Below, one piece after another: positions 9,998 through 19,412 of a stretch of DNA of 64,000 nt; position 1 is the first letter of the stretch, and each line of letters opens with the position of its first letter. This stretch comes from Bacteroidia bacterium (GTDB lineage: Bacteria; Bacteroidota; Bacteroidia; Chitinophagales; Saprospiraceae): contig JAUHXV010000011.1 of NCBI GenBank assembly GCA_030426765.1, forward strand, positions 1 to 64,000, read 5' to 3'. Made by a program: the position numbers and the translations under genes. The notes under the pieces are model-generated. The model made no database searches. It was not told the DNA's origin and saw only the letters and a list, made by a program, of their open reading frames with translations.

Positions 9998-11074
9998 TTA
10001 CTTCATCAACTCAATTACATTTTCCCACTGCACGACTCCCAGATAGTTGACCTGGTCAAAGACGAGTACAAGAGGAAGTTTGTGCTTTTGCATCACGGCG
10101 TGCACCTGACCGGCCGAGAAATCAGGAGGAATCGCCACAGGAGAAGGAATCACCCAGGCATCGATACTACCTGGCTGACCCGAATCCGCTTCTATTAAAA
10201 TTCGCTCTCGCGTAATATAACCACCGGGCAAACCGGGACCGGCCCAAACAACGTAACTCAATTCGCTTCTGTCCTGAATGATTTCTCTGGCTTTTTCCAA
10301 GGTCATGCCCACGAATAGATCATGACGAATGGGGCTCATTATCTCGGTAGCGCGGAGAGTCGTCAGGCGATTTTGTCTGACCAGTGCATTAAATTCCTGC
10401 CGGGCGGCAAAGAAAATAAAGATCCCTATCAGCGTCATCGTGGGATGGCCCTGCAGGATACCGTAAGCAAACATGCCAAAGGCAATTGCCTGGCCCACAT
10501 AGGAAGCAATTCGCGTAGCTCTTTGACGGTCCATGCGCAGGGATAACAAGCTGCGCAACATACGCCCGCCATCCATAGGAAATGCAGGCAGCAGATTAAA
10601 AACGCCGAGATATCCATTGGCCATCATGATGATCCTGAAGTAGGACGTGGCACCGTTATTCATTTCCCAAAATTCAATCGTAAAAATGGGTAAGCGTATG
10701 CCTTCGAAGACCAAGAATCCCAGCCAGATCAAACCCACGATCACGAAGTTGACAATCGGACCTGCAATGGCGACCCAGAATTCCTGACCACGCCCTTCCG
10801 GCATTCTTTCCAGGCGAGCAATACCTCCGATCGGGGTCATCAGGATGTCATGTGTCTGTACGCCATAATTACGGGCAGCAAACGCGTGACCAAATTCATG
10901 AAGAATCACACAAAAGAATACACTGAGGACGATGCCTATCGAAATAAAGACAAACCACGGATCAAACTGCCCCTTCCCTGTCTCATAAGCCACCCATAAC
11001 AACAGGAGACCGAACGTCCAGTGAATTTTGACCGGAATGCCGGAAACGGTGGTGAGGTGAAGAGAACCCTTCAT
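9998..11074 (-). CDS. Site-2 protease family zinc metalloprotease with C-terminal CBS region
   Basis: This 358-residue polytopic membrane protein carries the zinc-binding HEFGH motif at residues 59-63 and the second metal-ligand motif NLLPAFPMDGGRM near residue 160, both needed for intramembrane cleavage. About residues 245-358, after the membrane domain, contain a CBS-pair-like region (ATEIMSPIRHDLFVG...) that in related proteins binds adenine nucleotides. Members cleave transmembrane anti-sigma factors or regulators; the substrate is not evident here. The gene lies downstream of and on the same strand as the acyl-CoA dehydrogenase with 46 bp between them. Confidence 0.93.
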   Translation of the reverse strand: MKGSLHLTTVSGIPVKIHWTFGLLLLWVAYETGKGQFDPWFVFISIGIVLSVFFCVILHEFGHAFAARNYGVQTHDILMTPIGGIARLERMPEGRGQEFWVAIAGPIVNFVIVGLIWLGFLVFEGIRLPIFTIEFWEMNNGATSYFRIIMMANGYLGVFNLLPAFPMDGGRMLRSLLSLRMDRQRATRIASYVGQAIAFGMFAYGILQGHPTMTLIGIFIFFAARQEFNALVRQNRLTTLRATEIMSPIRHDLFVGMTLEKAREIIQDRSELSYVVWAGPGLPGGYITRERILIEADSGQPGSIDAWVIPSPVAIPPDFSAGQVHAVMQKHKLPLVLVFDQVNYLGVVQWENVIELMK

Positions 11075-11120
11075 AGAATAATTAAGTCAGTTATGCTTCC
11101 AAAGGAATGAAGCAAACCTG

Positions 11121-12302
11121 TCAGGCGTTATTTGTGCTGGCCACCATGGGTTGATACAGTTCGCCCTTGAGTAATGCGCGCGAAATGACAAGGCGTTGTA
11201 TTTCACTTGTCCCCTCATAGATCTGTGTGATCTTGGCATCGCGCATCAGGCGTTCCACGTGATACTCTTTGACATATCCGTATCCGCCATGTATCTGAAC
11301 CGCTTCGATTGTCGCCCGCATTGCCGTTTCCGAAGCGTATAGTTTAGCCATGGCCGCTGCGGTGCTGAAATCCATGCCGAGATCTTTCATTCTGGCAGCG
11401 CGATAGACCAGCAGGCGGGCAGCTTCAATTTCGGTAGCCATGTCCGCGAGTTTAAATCCTATCGCCTGGTGTTTGATGATCGGTTTTCCAAATGTGGTTC
11501 TTTCCTGCGCATACTTCAAAGCCAGTTCGTACGCACCGGCAGCGATTCCCAATGCCTGCGCAGCGATTCCGATTCTTCCACCATTGAGGGTTGTCATCGC
11601 AAATGTAAACCCAAAGCCTTCATCTCCGATTCGGTTTTCTTTAGATACTTTGACATCATTATACATAATGGAATGCGTATCGGAGGCGCGAATACCTAAC
11701 TTGTCTTCCTTGGCACCAATGGATACGCCTTCAAACCCTTTTTCAATAATAAGGCAATTGATTCCCTTGTGTTTCAACTCTCGATTGCTGTGCGCCATGA
11801 CGAGTTGAACGGAGGCTTTATTTCCATTGGTGATCCAGTTTTTCGTCCCATTGACGAGATAGTGATCGCCTTTATCTTCTGCGGTTGTACGCTGGCTTGT
11901 GGCATCGCTTCCGGCTTCTGGTTCAGAGAGGCAAAAAGCTCCTATAATCTCGCCTTTGGCCAATGGTACAAGGTATTTCTGTTTTTGGGCTTCTGACCCG
12001 AATTTTTCGAGCCCCCAGCACACCAGTGAATTGTTAACGGACATAATGACGGAGCAACTGGCATCCACTTTCGAAATCTCCTCCATCGCCAACACGTAGC
12101 TGACCGTATCCATTCCTCCCCCTCCGTATTTGGGATCCACCATCATACCCAGGAATCCCATTTCTCCCATCATCTTTACCTGATCCGTGGGATAAATCAT
12201 GTCTCGGTCTCTGTCAATGACGCCCGGAAGGAGTTCGTTCTGCGCAAAATCTCTGGCAGCTTCTTTGACCGCCTGCTGATCTTCTGTAAGTGTAAAATCC
12301 AT
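11121..12302 (-). CDS. Acyl-CoA dehydrogenase
   Basis: The 393-residue flavoenzyme catalyses the first step of fatty-acyl-CoA beta-oxidation, passing electrons to ETF. The FAD/acyl-CoA signature GAFCLSEPEAGSD is near residue 120 and the catalytic Glu lies in IYEGTSEIQRLVISR near residue 365. Domain order (N-terminal helical, beta middle, C-terminal helical) and length are those of short/medium-chain enzymes. The substrate chain length is not predictable. Gene order with the site-2 protease and DUF4286 gives no pathway hint. A phenylacetate cluster at 51-54 kb also yields acyl-CoA intermediates, but it is 40 kb away. Confidence 0.95.
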   Translation of the reverse strand: MDFTLTEDQQAVKEAARDFAQNELLPGVIDRDRDMIYPTDQVKMMGEMGFLGMMVDPKYGGGGMDTVSYVLAMEEISKVDASCSVIMSVNNSLVCWGLEKFGSEAQKQKYLVPLAKGEIIGAFCLSEPEAGSDATSQRTTAEDKGDHYLVNGTKNWITNGNKASVQLVMAHSNRELKHKGINCLIIEKGFEGVSIGAKEDKLGIRASDTHSIMYNDVKVSKENRIGDEGFGFTFAMTTLNGGRIGIAAQALGIAAGAYELALKYAQERTTFGKPIIKHQAIGFKLADMATEIEAARLLVYRAARMKDLGMDFSTAAAMAKLYASETAMRATIEAVQIHGGYGYVKEYHVERLMRDAKITQIYEGTSEIQRLVISRALLKGELYQPMVASTNNA

Positions 12303-12443
12303 GCTGTAAAGGTATTGAATAAGCCGTAATGATGCCGGAAAATACGGAGAAAGAGAGGATTCAGAAGCAACAAATACCGAACTTCTCAGGATCAGACTGA
12401 TCCCGGCGTAAAGGGTGGCGGATTTTTCAGGGATTTCGCGCCC

Positions 12444-12761
12444 TTAACTTTCATCGATCACTTCCAGGATCGTGCGAAAAGCCACGAATTTGCCTTCATA
12501 GAGCGCTTTGTGCCTGCGCTGCATTTCAGGTGCATGATCGCGCTGATAGATGTCCAGCAATTCCCGGCTCGGGCATGTGTATTGTATCGCGTAGGTAACA
12601 CCCTCATCATCGTCATAACCCTCCAGGTGTAGGAATCGAAAGGAACGAAAACAGGCTGTGGCCATAACTTCCGGGATATGGATGTTTTTCATCCAATCGA
12701 CCCAGCCGTCCTTGTCTTCTTTGGATATCTTGACAGTGACATTATAGATGAGTGCACGCAT
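12444..12761 (-). CDS. DUF4286 family protein
   Basis: The 105-residue cytosolic protein matches DUF4286 by eye: an N-terminal strand MRALIYNVTVKI, then D..WV.WMK..HIPEVM.T.CF....., a Tyr/Gln-rich strand (YAIQYTCPS) and the helix DIYQRDHAPEMQRRH. The fold is a ferredoxin-like dimeric alpha/beta barrel similar to antibiotic-biosynthesis monooxygenases, but no activity is established. It lies 36 bp downstream of the metal ABC ATPase on the same strand and could be the last gene of that operon, at the place where a permease would be expected. Confidence 0.85.
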   Translation of the reverse strand: MRALIYNVTVKISKEDKDGWVDWMKNIHIPEVMATACFRSFRFLHLEGYDDDEGVTYAIQYTCPSRELLDIYQRDHAPEMQRRHKALYEGKFVAFRTILEVIDES

Positions 12762-12797
12762 AGAGGGCTAAGATACTTCGAATAAAAAGGATAACCC

Positions 12798-13541
12798 TTA
12801 TCGAGAGATACCTGCCTCAATGATAATATTGTGCTGCGAACCGTAAGCCCTGGATATCTGCTCATCAACAAAGGTCGTCTCGGTATCGCCATAGGCGACA
12901 ATCCGCTGGTTGAGCAGAATCACCTGGTCAAAATAGCTGGTCACAGAGGTCAGGTCGTGATGCACCACCAGAAGAGTTTTTCCTTCCCTCGAAAGATTCC
13001 GCAGGACACGGATGATATGCTCTTCCGTAGTGATGTCAACACCCACGAAGGGTTCGTCAAGCAGGAGAATATCAGCCTCCTGACATAAAGCGCGAGCCAG
13101 GAAAACACGTTGTTGCTGTCCACCGGATAACTCTCCTATCTGACGGTCGGCCAATGGGAGAATCGATAATTCTTCCATTGCTTCGTACGTTTTGGCGCGA
13201 TCATTTTTATCCATGCGCTGCCAGAGTGATTTTCCGGGAAATCTGCCCATGAGAACGATGTCCCGCACCGTCGCAGGAAATGTCCAGTCCACCTCATCCC
13301 GCTGAGGTACATACGCTATGCGCTGTCTGCTTTCTTTGATGTCTTTTCCAAAAATCTCCACTGAACCACTGATATTGTCGATCAGGCCCAGAATCGCTTT
13401 AAAGAGCGTGGATTTTCCGGCACCATTTGGTCCCAGCACTCCTATGAGTTTTCCCTCTTCAATACTGAGATACACATTGCTGAGTACGCGTTTTTTATCA
13501 TATGAGACTGAGAGTCCTTTTATGTTGATGGGAGAAATCAT
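12798..13541 (-). CDS. Metal (Mn/Zn/Fe) ABC transporter, ATP-binding subunit
   Basis: The 247-residue ATPase has Walker A GPNGAGKST (near residue 37), Q-loop YVPQRDEVDW, ABC signature LSGGQQQR, Walker B DILLLDEPF and H-loop VVHHD. The QRDEVDW sequence after Walker A is typical of the ZnuC/MntB/TroB group. Its ATG overlaps the stop of the upstream substrate-binding protein by 4 bp (ATGA), so the two are translationally coupled. No TroC/MntC-type permease gene follows; the next gene is DUF4286. A functional importer would need a membrane subunit encoded elsewhere. Confidence 0.93.
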   Translation of the reverse strand: MISPINIKGLSVSYDKKRVLSNVYLSIEEGKLIGVLGPNGAGKSTLFKAILGLIDNISGSVEIFGKDIKESRQRIAYVPQRDEVDWTFPATVRDIVLMGRFPGKSLWQRMDKNDRAKTYEAMEELSILPLADRQIGELSGGQQQRVFLARALCQEADILLLDEPFVGVDITTEEHIIRVLRNLSREGKTLLVVHHDLTSVTSYFDQVILLNQRIVAYGDTETTFVDEQISRAYGSQHNIIIEAGISR

Positions 13542-14557
13542 ACGGTGAACAATCTTTTACGCCATAGATAAAAAATGAGTGCGGTCAGGCAAAACAGAAT
13601 ACCAATGATCATGACAATGCGTGTCGACGAATCTTCAGCAGTATCTGTCGCAGGGTTTACCGAAGAGGTCAGTCCACTGACAATCACATCCGTGTTGCTG
13701 CGGACCATATTGAGATAGGTATCGGCCGGACTATCCTTATCGCCCAGGGAGTCGCTGTAGAGTTTTCCGCCAATCGTGATCTTATTATCTTTTGCTACCT
13801 GCTCAAACATTTTTGGATTGATCGTACTTTCTGCAAAGAGCACTGGAATCTGCTGTTCGCGAATCACCTGATTGATACGCATCATATCGGAGGTGCGCAC
13901 GTCCGCATCAGTGGAAGTGCCGAGCAGGGATTCGAGCCGGAGCCCATATCGCTTCCCATAGTAATGGAATGCATCGTGACTGGTGATAAGGATTCGTTTA
14001 GCGGGCTCGATTGTACTGATCTGTTCACGGATATACTGATCGAGACTATCGAGTTGCCGGATATACTTTTCGTATTGGTTTTGGATGACATCCTGATGCG
14101 CAGGTAAAAGTTCGATCAACGCCTCTTTAATATTGGTCGCGTACATTTTTCCGTTGACCGGATCCATCCATGCATGGGGATCGGTGGCATTCTGATGGGC
14201 TTCACTGGTGATGGGCGTGATACCTTCGGTGAGTGTTTTGACCGGAGCGGCCGAACCACTGTTATTGATCAGGTCTGAAATCCAGCCTTCGAATGTCAGG
14301 CCGTTTTTCACAATAAGGTCTGCCTTGGCGAGAAGACGAATATCGCGAGGGGTAGGTTCGTAGATATGTGGATCACCTCCAATGGGAACTACACTTGCTG
14401 ATTCCACCAGGGTGTCTCCTATGGCTGAGACCATATCGGCAAATATGGAAGCTGTGGCTACGACGAGGGGTTTTTCTCTTTGGCCAAATGCCGTTGCATT
14501 TATGAGTAGGATGACAATCGGAAGGAGGATTATGTATTTCAAAAATGAAAGGTGCAT
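13538..14557 (-). CDS. Metal ABC transporter substrate-binding protein (ZnuA/TroA/MntC family) with C-terminal TM anchor
   Basis: The 339-residue protein has a signal peptide and a cluster A-I periplasmic binding domain. Candidate metal ligands are His in GGDPHIYEPTPRD, His in TDPHAWMDP, His in TSHDAFHYYGK and Glu/Asp in FAESTINPK. This His/His/His(or Glu)/Asp set indicates Mn or Zn. Unusually, the C-terminus (about 315-339) is a transmembrane helix followed by WRKRLFTV, so the binding protein is membrane-anchored at its C-terminus and not through a lipid. It follows the DtxR regulator with a 2-bp gap and overlaps the ATPase gene. Confidence 0.92.
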   Translation of the reverse strand: MHLSFLKYIILLPIVILLINATAFGQREKPLVVATASIFADMVSAIGDTLVESASVVPIGGDPHIYEPTPRDIRLLAKADLIVKNGLTFEGWISDLINNSGSAAPVKTLTEGITPITSEAHQNATDPHAWMDPVNGKMYATNIKEALIELLPAHQDVIQNQYEKYIRQLDSLDQYIREQISTIEPAKRILITSHDAFHYYGKRYGLRLESLLGTSTDADVRTSDMMRINQVIREQQIPVLFAESTINPKMFEQVAKDNKITIGGKLYSDSLGDKDSPADTYLNMVRSNTDVIVSGLTSSVNPATDTAEDSSTRIVMIIGILFCLTALIFYLWRKRLFTV

Positions 14558-14559
14558 GT

Positions 14560-15219
14560 TCAGGATATTTTGATCATAATATTCTTTGCCGCTTTGCCGG
14601 AAAGATTGAGCTCCCGGCCATCGGTTAGGAGGCGAAGGGTATTGTCATAGGTGTCTTTGGTCAACACTCTTACTGTTCTGCCCGGTGTGAGGCCTTTTTC
14701 ATTCAGGTGCCGGAGAAAAGCGGTTTCATCTTCGCGCACGCCAATCACCGTTCCTTCCTGTCCTTCAGTGAGCGAACTCAACGGGACCTGGGCACGAACG
14801 GAATATTTGCCTTCCGCATTGGGGATGGGATCCCCGTGCGGATCAAATTTTGGATGGCCGAGAAAGGCATCCAGACTTTCGATGAGTCTGTCAGACTGGA
14901 TGTGCTCCAGTTGCTCCGCAATATCATGTACTTCATCCCAGGTCATGCCGAGTGATTCCACCAGGAAGACCTCCCAAAGGCGATGTTTGCGCACCAGACC
15001 GGTAGCGATGCGCTGGCCTTCGGGGGTGAGGGCAGCTCCTTTATATCGTGTGTAGTGAATCAGATCTTTTTCGGACAGTTTTTTCAACATATCCGTGACG
15101 GAAGCGGCAGTGGTGGACAATCTCGCGGCGATGGCATTGGTGCTCACCAGACCTTCAGGCGCCCCCGATAGCTTGAGTATGGCTTTCAGATAATTCTCTT
15201 CTACATAGGATAGTCCCAT
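14560..15219 (-). CDS. DtxR-family metal-dependent transcriptional regulator (MntR-like)
   Basis: The 219-residue repressor has three parts: an N-terminal winged helix (YLKAILKLS...TNAIAARLSTTAASVTDMLKKL), a dimerisation/metal-binding helix domain (HRLWEVFLVESLGMTWDEVHDIAEQLEH, with the conserved E and H ligands) and a C-terminal FeoA/SH3-like domain (LTEGQEGTVIGVRED). With Mn or Fe bound, such proteins shut off metal uptake genes. It heads the operon with the SBP and ATPase, and a DtxR-like palindrome at 15261-15276 lies 42 bp upstream of its start, so it probably controls itself and the transporter. Confidence 0.94.
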   Translation of the reverse strand: MGLSYVEENYLKAILKLSGAPEGLVSTNAIAARLSTTAASVTDMLKKLSEKDLIHYTRYKGAALTPEGQRIATGLVRKHRLWEVFLVESLGMTWDEVHDIAEQLEHIQSDRLIESLDAFLGHPKFDPHGDPIPNAEGKYSVRAQVPLSSLTEGQEGTVIGVREDETAFLRHLNEKGLTPGRTVRVLTKDTYDNTLRLLTDGRELNLSGKAAKNIMIKIS

Positions 15220-15260
15220 GCAGCAAAGAAACTACATTTTTAGATAAAATGAAAATAAAA

Positions 15261-15276
15261 TTTAGATTAGTCTAAA
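15261..15276 (-). promoter_or_regulatory. DtxR/MntR-type operator upstream of the regulator gene
   Basis: TTTAGATTAGTCTAAA is an inverted repeat (TTTAGA-N4-TCTAAA). It resembles the DtxR/IdeR/MntR half-site pattern TTAGG.TAG.CTAA and lies 42 bp upstream of the regulator's ATG. The surrounding DNA is AT-rich and promoter-like. Function is inferred from position and symmetry. Confidence 0.65.
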
Positions 15277-15306
15277 TATCGATTGAAAAACCCTGAAACC
15301 GTTTAC

Positions 15307-17217
15307 CTACAGGGTCTCTTCCAGCCATCGATAAAACTCTCGCTGCCAGACCAGCCCATTCTGCGCAGAAAGTACCCAGTGATTTTCATCCGGCAAATAG
15401 AGTAACCTGGCTTTAAGTCCTTTCAGTTTGGCCGCCTGGAAAGCCTGCAGGCCCTGCTCCACCGGCACCCGGTAATCGAGGCCACCCTGCACGATCATAA
15501 TCGGGGTGTCCCAGCGATCTATGAAATTGATTGGGTTAAATTCCTTGTAGGTCTTCTGGGCTGCTTTGTTTTTCATATCCCAATACGGTCCTCCCCAGTC
15601 CCAGTCGACGAAAAACAACTCCTCGGTTGTTCCGTACATACTGCGCATATCATAGATCCCGTCATGGGAGATAAAGGTCTTGAAACGCCCTTCGTGTATC
15701 CCGGCGAGCATAAAGACAGAGTACCCGCCATAACTTGCACCGACTGCTCCAATCCTGCTTTTATCCACATAGGGCTCCTGGGCAACGGCATCAATCGCGG
15801 ACAAATAGTCCTTCATCACCTGGCCGCCGTGATCCTTACTGATCGATTCATTCCATTCCGTACCGTGACCGGGCATTCCTCTTCGGTTAGGCGCCACAAC
15901 GATATACCCTTGCGAGGCCATCAGCTGGAAGTTCCATCGAAAGGAGTAAAACTGGGTCAACGCTGATTGCGGTCCGCCCTGGCAGTACAACAGGGTTGGA
16001 TATTTTTTGGCCGGATCAAAATCAGGTGGATAAATGACCCACACCAACATATCTTTTTTGTCTGTAGTCTGGACCCATCGCCTTTCCGTTTTGACCTTCC
16101 CTATACTGGCGTACAAGTCATCATTGACATGCGTCAGCTGATGCATCATACCATCCTTGATATTGACCGTATACAATTCTGTCGCATGATTCATATCCCG
16201 GCGAGACACCACCAATCCTTGTCGGGAAAGGCCGATCACACCATCGATATCAAAATCTCCGGACGTAATCTGCCGGATCTCCTGTGGATCGTCTGTCAAC
16301 GGATAAGGTACCGGCATTTCAAACAACTGCTTGGTACCGTTGACTGCGGCAATCAAATATATATACATGCCATCTGCTGACCAGTAAAAACTGGCCACGT
16401 GAATATCATCCCGATGCGCAGTCATATTGTGATGCTCACCTCCAGAATAGACGATGACATCCGACTTGTCGGATTCGTAACCGTCCCTTTTCATGCTCAT
16501 GTAGGCCAAAACCTCTCGTTTGCTAAACTTTGGGTTGACATCATACCCCATTCTCCCTTCTGTCAGATTAGTAGTCTGGTTGGTGATCAAGTCATACTCA
16601 TAGATATCCGTATTCGTACTGACGGCATAATCGAGGCCAAATTTTTTCTTTGTTACATATAACACCGTGGTTCCATCAGGCCCCCAGATATAATCCTCAT
16701 CCCCGCCGAATGGCTTTTGAGGACAATTGTACGGCTCGTCTTTCATCAGATCAATCTCCATCGGCGTTTTACCATCGTTTGAACCGGTGATAAACACATG
16801 ATCAAATGCCCCGTCTTCCCATGTATCCCAATGACGAATCATAAGGTCATTATAGATCAGTGCATTTGACTTCATCAACTCAGGATAATGATCAACCCCT
16901 GCTATCTTAAATATCTTGACTGATCTGTGTGACAACTGATGTCTTCCGGTAGGTGAGATATTCTTGTCTTTTATCGGGTTTTCCATTATCTCCACTGCCG
17001 GTCCGCCGCTGACGGGCAATTGATACATTTTTGTGACACTGGAATTCGATCTCCAATCGGTGGAGGTGACAGAATAAATCACATTGTTGCCGTCCGGCGT
17101 AACGCCCAGCCCGTTGACTTTTCCCAATTGCCAAAGCAGATCCGGGGTCATGACACCCTGAGCCGGAAGGGATTGAAGAAAGAAACAGGAAAGACAAAAG
17201 AGAAGGATACGCTTCAT
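15307..17217 (-). CDS. S9 family serine peptidase (prolyl oligopeptidase / acylaminoacyl peptidase type), secreted
   Basis: The 636-residue protein starts with a signal peptide (MKRILLFCLSCFFLQSLPAQ); the frame is open 33 bp upstream but those residues would precede the signal. Residues ~25-370 form a WD40/Tol-type propeller (SADGMYIYLIAA, DFDIDGVIGLSRQG). The C-terminal alpha/beta hydrolase has nucleophile GASYGGYS, acid QGGLDYRVP and His in LPDENHWV, in the order and spacing of S9. It should cleave peptides in the periplasm or outside the cell. Length is in the usual S9C range. Confidence 0.95.
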   Translation of the reverse strand: MKRILLFCLSCFFLQSLPAQGVMTPDLLWQLGKVNGLGVTPDGNNVIYSVTSTDWRSNSSVTKMYQLPVSGGPAVEIMENPIKDKNISPTGRHQLSHRSVKIFKIAGVDHYPELMKSNALIYNDLMIRHWDTWEDGAFDHVFITGSNDGKTPMEIDLMKDEPYNCPQKPFGGDEDYIWGPDGTTVLYVTKKKFGLDYAVSTNTDIYEYDLITNQTTNLTEGRMGYDVNPKFSKREVLAYMSMKRDGYESDKSDVIVYSGGEHHNMTAHRDDIHVASFYWSADGMYIYLIAAVNGTKQLFEMPVPYPLTDDPQEIRQITSGDFDIDGVIGLSRQGLVVSRRDMNHATELYTVNIKDGMMHQLTHVNDDLYASIGKVKTERRWVQTTDKKDMLVWVIYPPDFDPAKKYPTLLYCQGGPQSALTQFYSFRWNFQLMASQGYIVVAPNRRGMPGHGTEWNESISKDHGGQVMKDYLSAIDAVAQEPYVDKSRIGAVGASYGGYSVFMLAGIHEGRFKTFISHDGIYDMRSMYGTTEELFFVDWDWGGPYWDMKNKAAQKTYKEFNPINFIDRWDTPIMIVQGGLDYRVPVEQGLQAFQAAKLKGLKARLLYLPDENHWVLSAQNGLVWQREFYRWLEETL

Positions 17218-17381
17218 GATACATTTTTTATTGAGGGACGAAAATAGCAATTAAGTACCGATGGGCTCTTGGCCGTAGCCACAAGCTACTACCCTGTCAG
17301 ACGACAGACCTATTCTAAGAGATCGACATACCATTAAATAAGACCAACAGCAGCCCAACACATTATTCCGGCAAACTCAAA

Positions 17382-19241
17382 TTATAGCTTAACGATACTT
17401 CTGGTGACTACAGGCTTCTGATCCAGCAGCACCTGCACCTGATACTGTCCGGCAGGCAAAGCATGCAGCGCAAAGGTGAGCGTAGCCTTTCCTGCATACT
17501 GCGCCGGGCGATCGTAAAGCGTTTCTACAGGCTGACCGTTTGCATCAAACAATCGGACCATAATGTTTTTTCCTTCCGGATTTTCGATATCGATCTGCAC
17601 ATAATCATCCGTTGGGTTAGGATACGCCGTCATCCTGATGGCATCTGCGGAAACATCCTCTGTGGCTACATTAATCTCGGGTCGAGCTATTTTATTAATC
17701 CAGGTTTCGTGCACATTGCCCGGACGACCGTACGAGTATGCCGCCCAAATATTACCCGGCTGATTATAAAACCGCTGAATCCCCGCATAATCGCCCCATC
17801 GCTCCACCGTACCGGTAAGCATATCTACAGATCGAGTGCCTTCTACAGCGGTCACAAAATCGCTGTATTCCCCGATACCATTATAATATATAACCGACCC
17901 CCCCGGATGGCGATCCGGCGAACAATGACTAACGACAATCAGTGCATCCTGTTCAGAAGGATTGCTTCCTGTCCAGGCAATACCGGGATAACCGAGGTAA
18001 TCTGTCGGATGCGCCACTACATTTCCGGTCCCTGTAAAACTCGGATCATCTGTAAACACAGTGCCATGATAGAACGCAGAGCGACCCGAAACAAAATCCA
18101 TGGAATTGCTGACAAACTGAATCACGCCATTCAACTCAAACCCATCCAGAATTCGCGCATCATTGGTATCCATCGAGTCTTTGGTTTGCACAGCATAGGG
18201 CGGCACGCCATAGGGATTGTCCATCACGCGATAACTCATATCAAGCGTTGCATCCGGATCATCCTGTTGACCCGTGAGATGAAGTAAAAACACGGTGTCA
18301 TTGGTGATGTCAAAATTTCGGTTTGACATAAAATACATGGATTCTGGAAGGGTCTCATCCGCATTTCTGATGGGACAGATATTGCGGAGCAATCGACCTT
18401 CAAACGTGATGTCATTCCATACTTTTCGATTGAGAACTTCCCCATTGTATCCATCCATCTTATTGATCTGATGAATCTGCGTACCGAAAAAACCGGTTTG
18501 CCATGAACTATCTGCATTCACGGCATTGTAGGTGAGAAACAATTCGGTGTCCGTCAATGCGATCATCGGATAGTCTGCGAAGGTGCCATCATCGTTGAGA
18601 CAGCCGTCAATCGCATACAGATTCCATGCCCCTCTCGGATCATTCGTCTCACTGAACGCAAATGCGATCTCACTATTCGAACATTCCGTGCCGTTCATAA
18701 TCACCATGATAAAGCGATCCTGTTCGGTGTCGTAGATTACGCGCGGATCAAAAAAGCGATTTATAGCGCCTCCAACCGGCTCAAAGAACTCATCCAACTT
18801 ATACGAACCCAACCAGAAACCGGTATTATTGGTTACCAGCATATGGGTATTGATGGTGGATATCACTTCCTCCTCGGGGCCAACCGCCAGGTGGTTGTCC
18901 AGTGGGGTGCCGGTGATGATGCTGTTGCCTGAAAAGCTGGCAAGAATTTCCGGTGGTGAGACGCTGCTGCGCGCTTTGACCGGAGCATTCGGATTGACCG
19001 GAGTGATGCGTTGTGCTTCGAGTTTTCTTTGTCTCAAAAAAGCTTTCAGCGCCTGCTTGCCCGACGGATGCGGTGCCTCCTCATACTGGACAACAACAGC
19101 ATACGGGTCGTGAAAATCGTGCATCACTACTGAAGCTTTCAGCGGATCCTGATAGGTCTCCACCGTATACTGTGCGCTCAATGTCCATTGACCCAATACA
19201 AAGACTGTCAGCAGGCAATTCATTTTAAAAACGTTATTCAT
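17382..19241 (-). CDS. Secreted protein with T9SS type A sorting domain
   Basis: The 619-residue protein has a signal peptide (CLLTVFVLGQWTLSAQ) and ends in a typical T9SS type A domain: YPNPTDDYVQIDIE....MVRLFDANGQPV....LPAGQYQVQVL. The body shows repeated motifs around Asp/Gly and phrases such as FFDPRVIYDTEQDRFIMV and TGSNPSEQDALIV, suggesting a beta-propeller. Related sequences in Bacteroidota are annotated only as hypothetical T9SS cargo. It is probably exported across the outer membrane, where the sorting domain is removed and the protein anchored or released. No catalytic site is recognised. Confidence 0.9.
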   Translation of the reverse strand: MNNVFKMNCLLTVFVLGQWTLSAQYTVETYQDPLKASVVMHDFHDPYAVVVQYEEAPHPSGKQALKAFLRQRKLEAQRITPVNPNAPVKARSSVSPPEILASFSGNSIITGTPLDNHLAVGPEEEVISTINTHMLVTNNTGFWLGSYKLDEFFEPVGGAINRFFDPRVIYDTEQDRFIMVIMNGTECSNSEIAFAFSETNDPRGAWNLYAIDGCLNDDGTFADYPMIALTDTELFLTYNAVNADSSWQTGFFGTQIHQINKMDGYNGEVLNRKVWNDITFEGRLLRNICPIRNADETLPESMYFMSNRNFDITNDTVFLLHLTGQQDDPDATLDMSYRVMDNPYGVPPYAVQTKDSMDTNDARILDGFELNGVIQFVSNSMDFVSGRSAFYHGTVFTDDPSFTGTGNVVAHPTDYLGYPGIAWTGSNPSEQDALIVVSHCSPDRHPGGSVIYYNGIGEYSDFVTAVEGTRSVDMLTGTVERWGDYAGIQRFYNQPGNIWAAYSYGRPGNVHETWINKIARPEINVATEDVSADAIRMTAYPNPTDDYVQIDIENPEGKNIMVRLFDANGQPVETLYDRPAQYAGKATLTFALHALPAGQYQVQVLLDQKPVVTRSIVKL

Positions 19242-19412
19242 GATATTTTTTTCTTGCTTTTATTAATTCAATTCAACAGGTTGGATCAGATTTCATCAAA
19301 ACACGCTATAGCTTCATGATCCGGATGTATCTCCTGTATCCACATTAAGGAAGTGGAAAAATAAAGATACACAATCTGATACCGATCTGAATAGGTTATT
19401 GCTTTATAAAAA

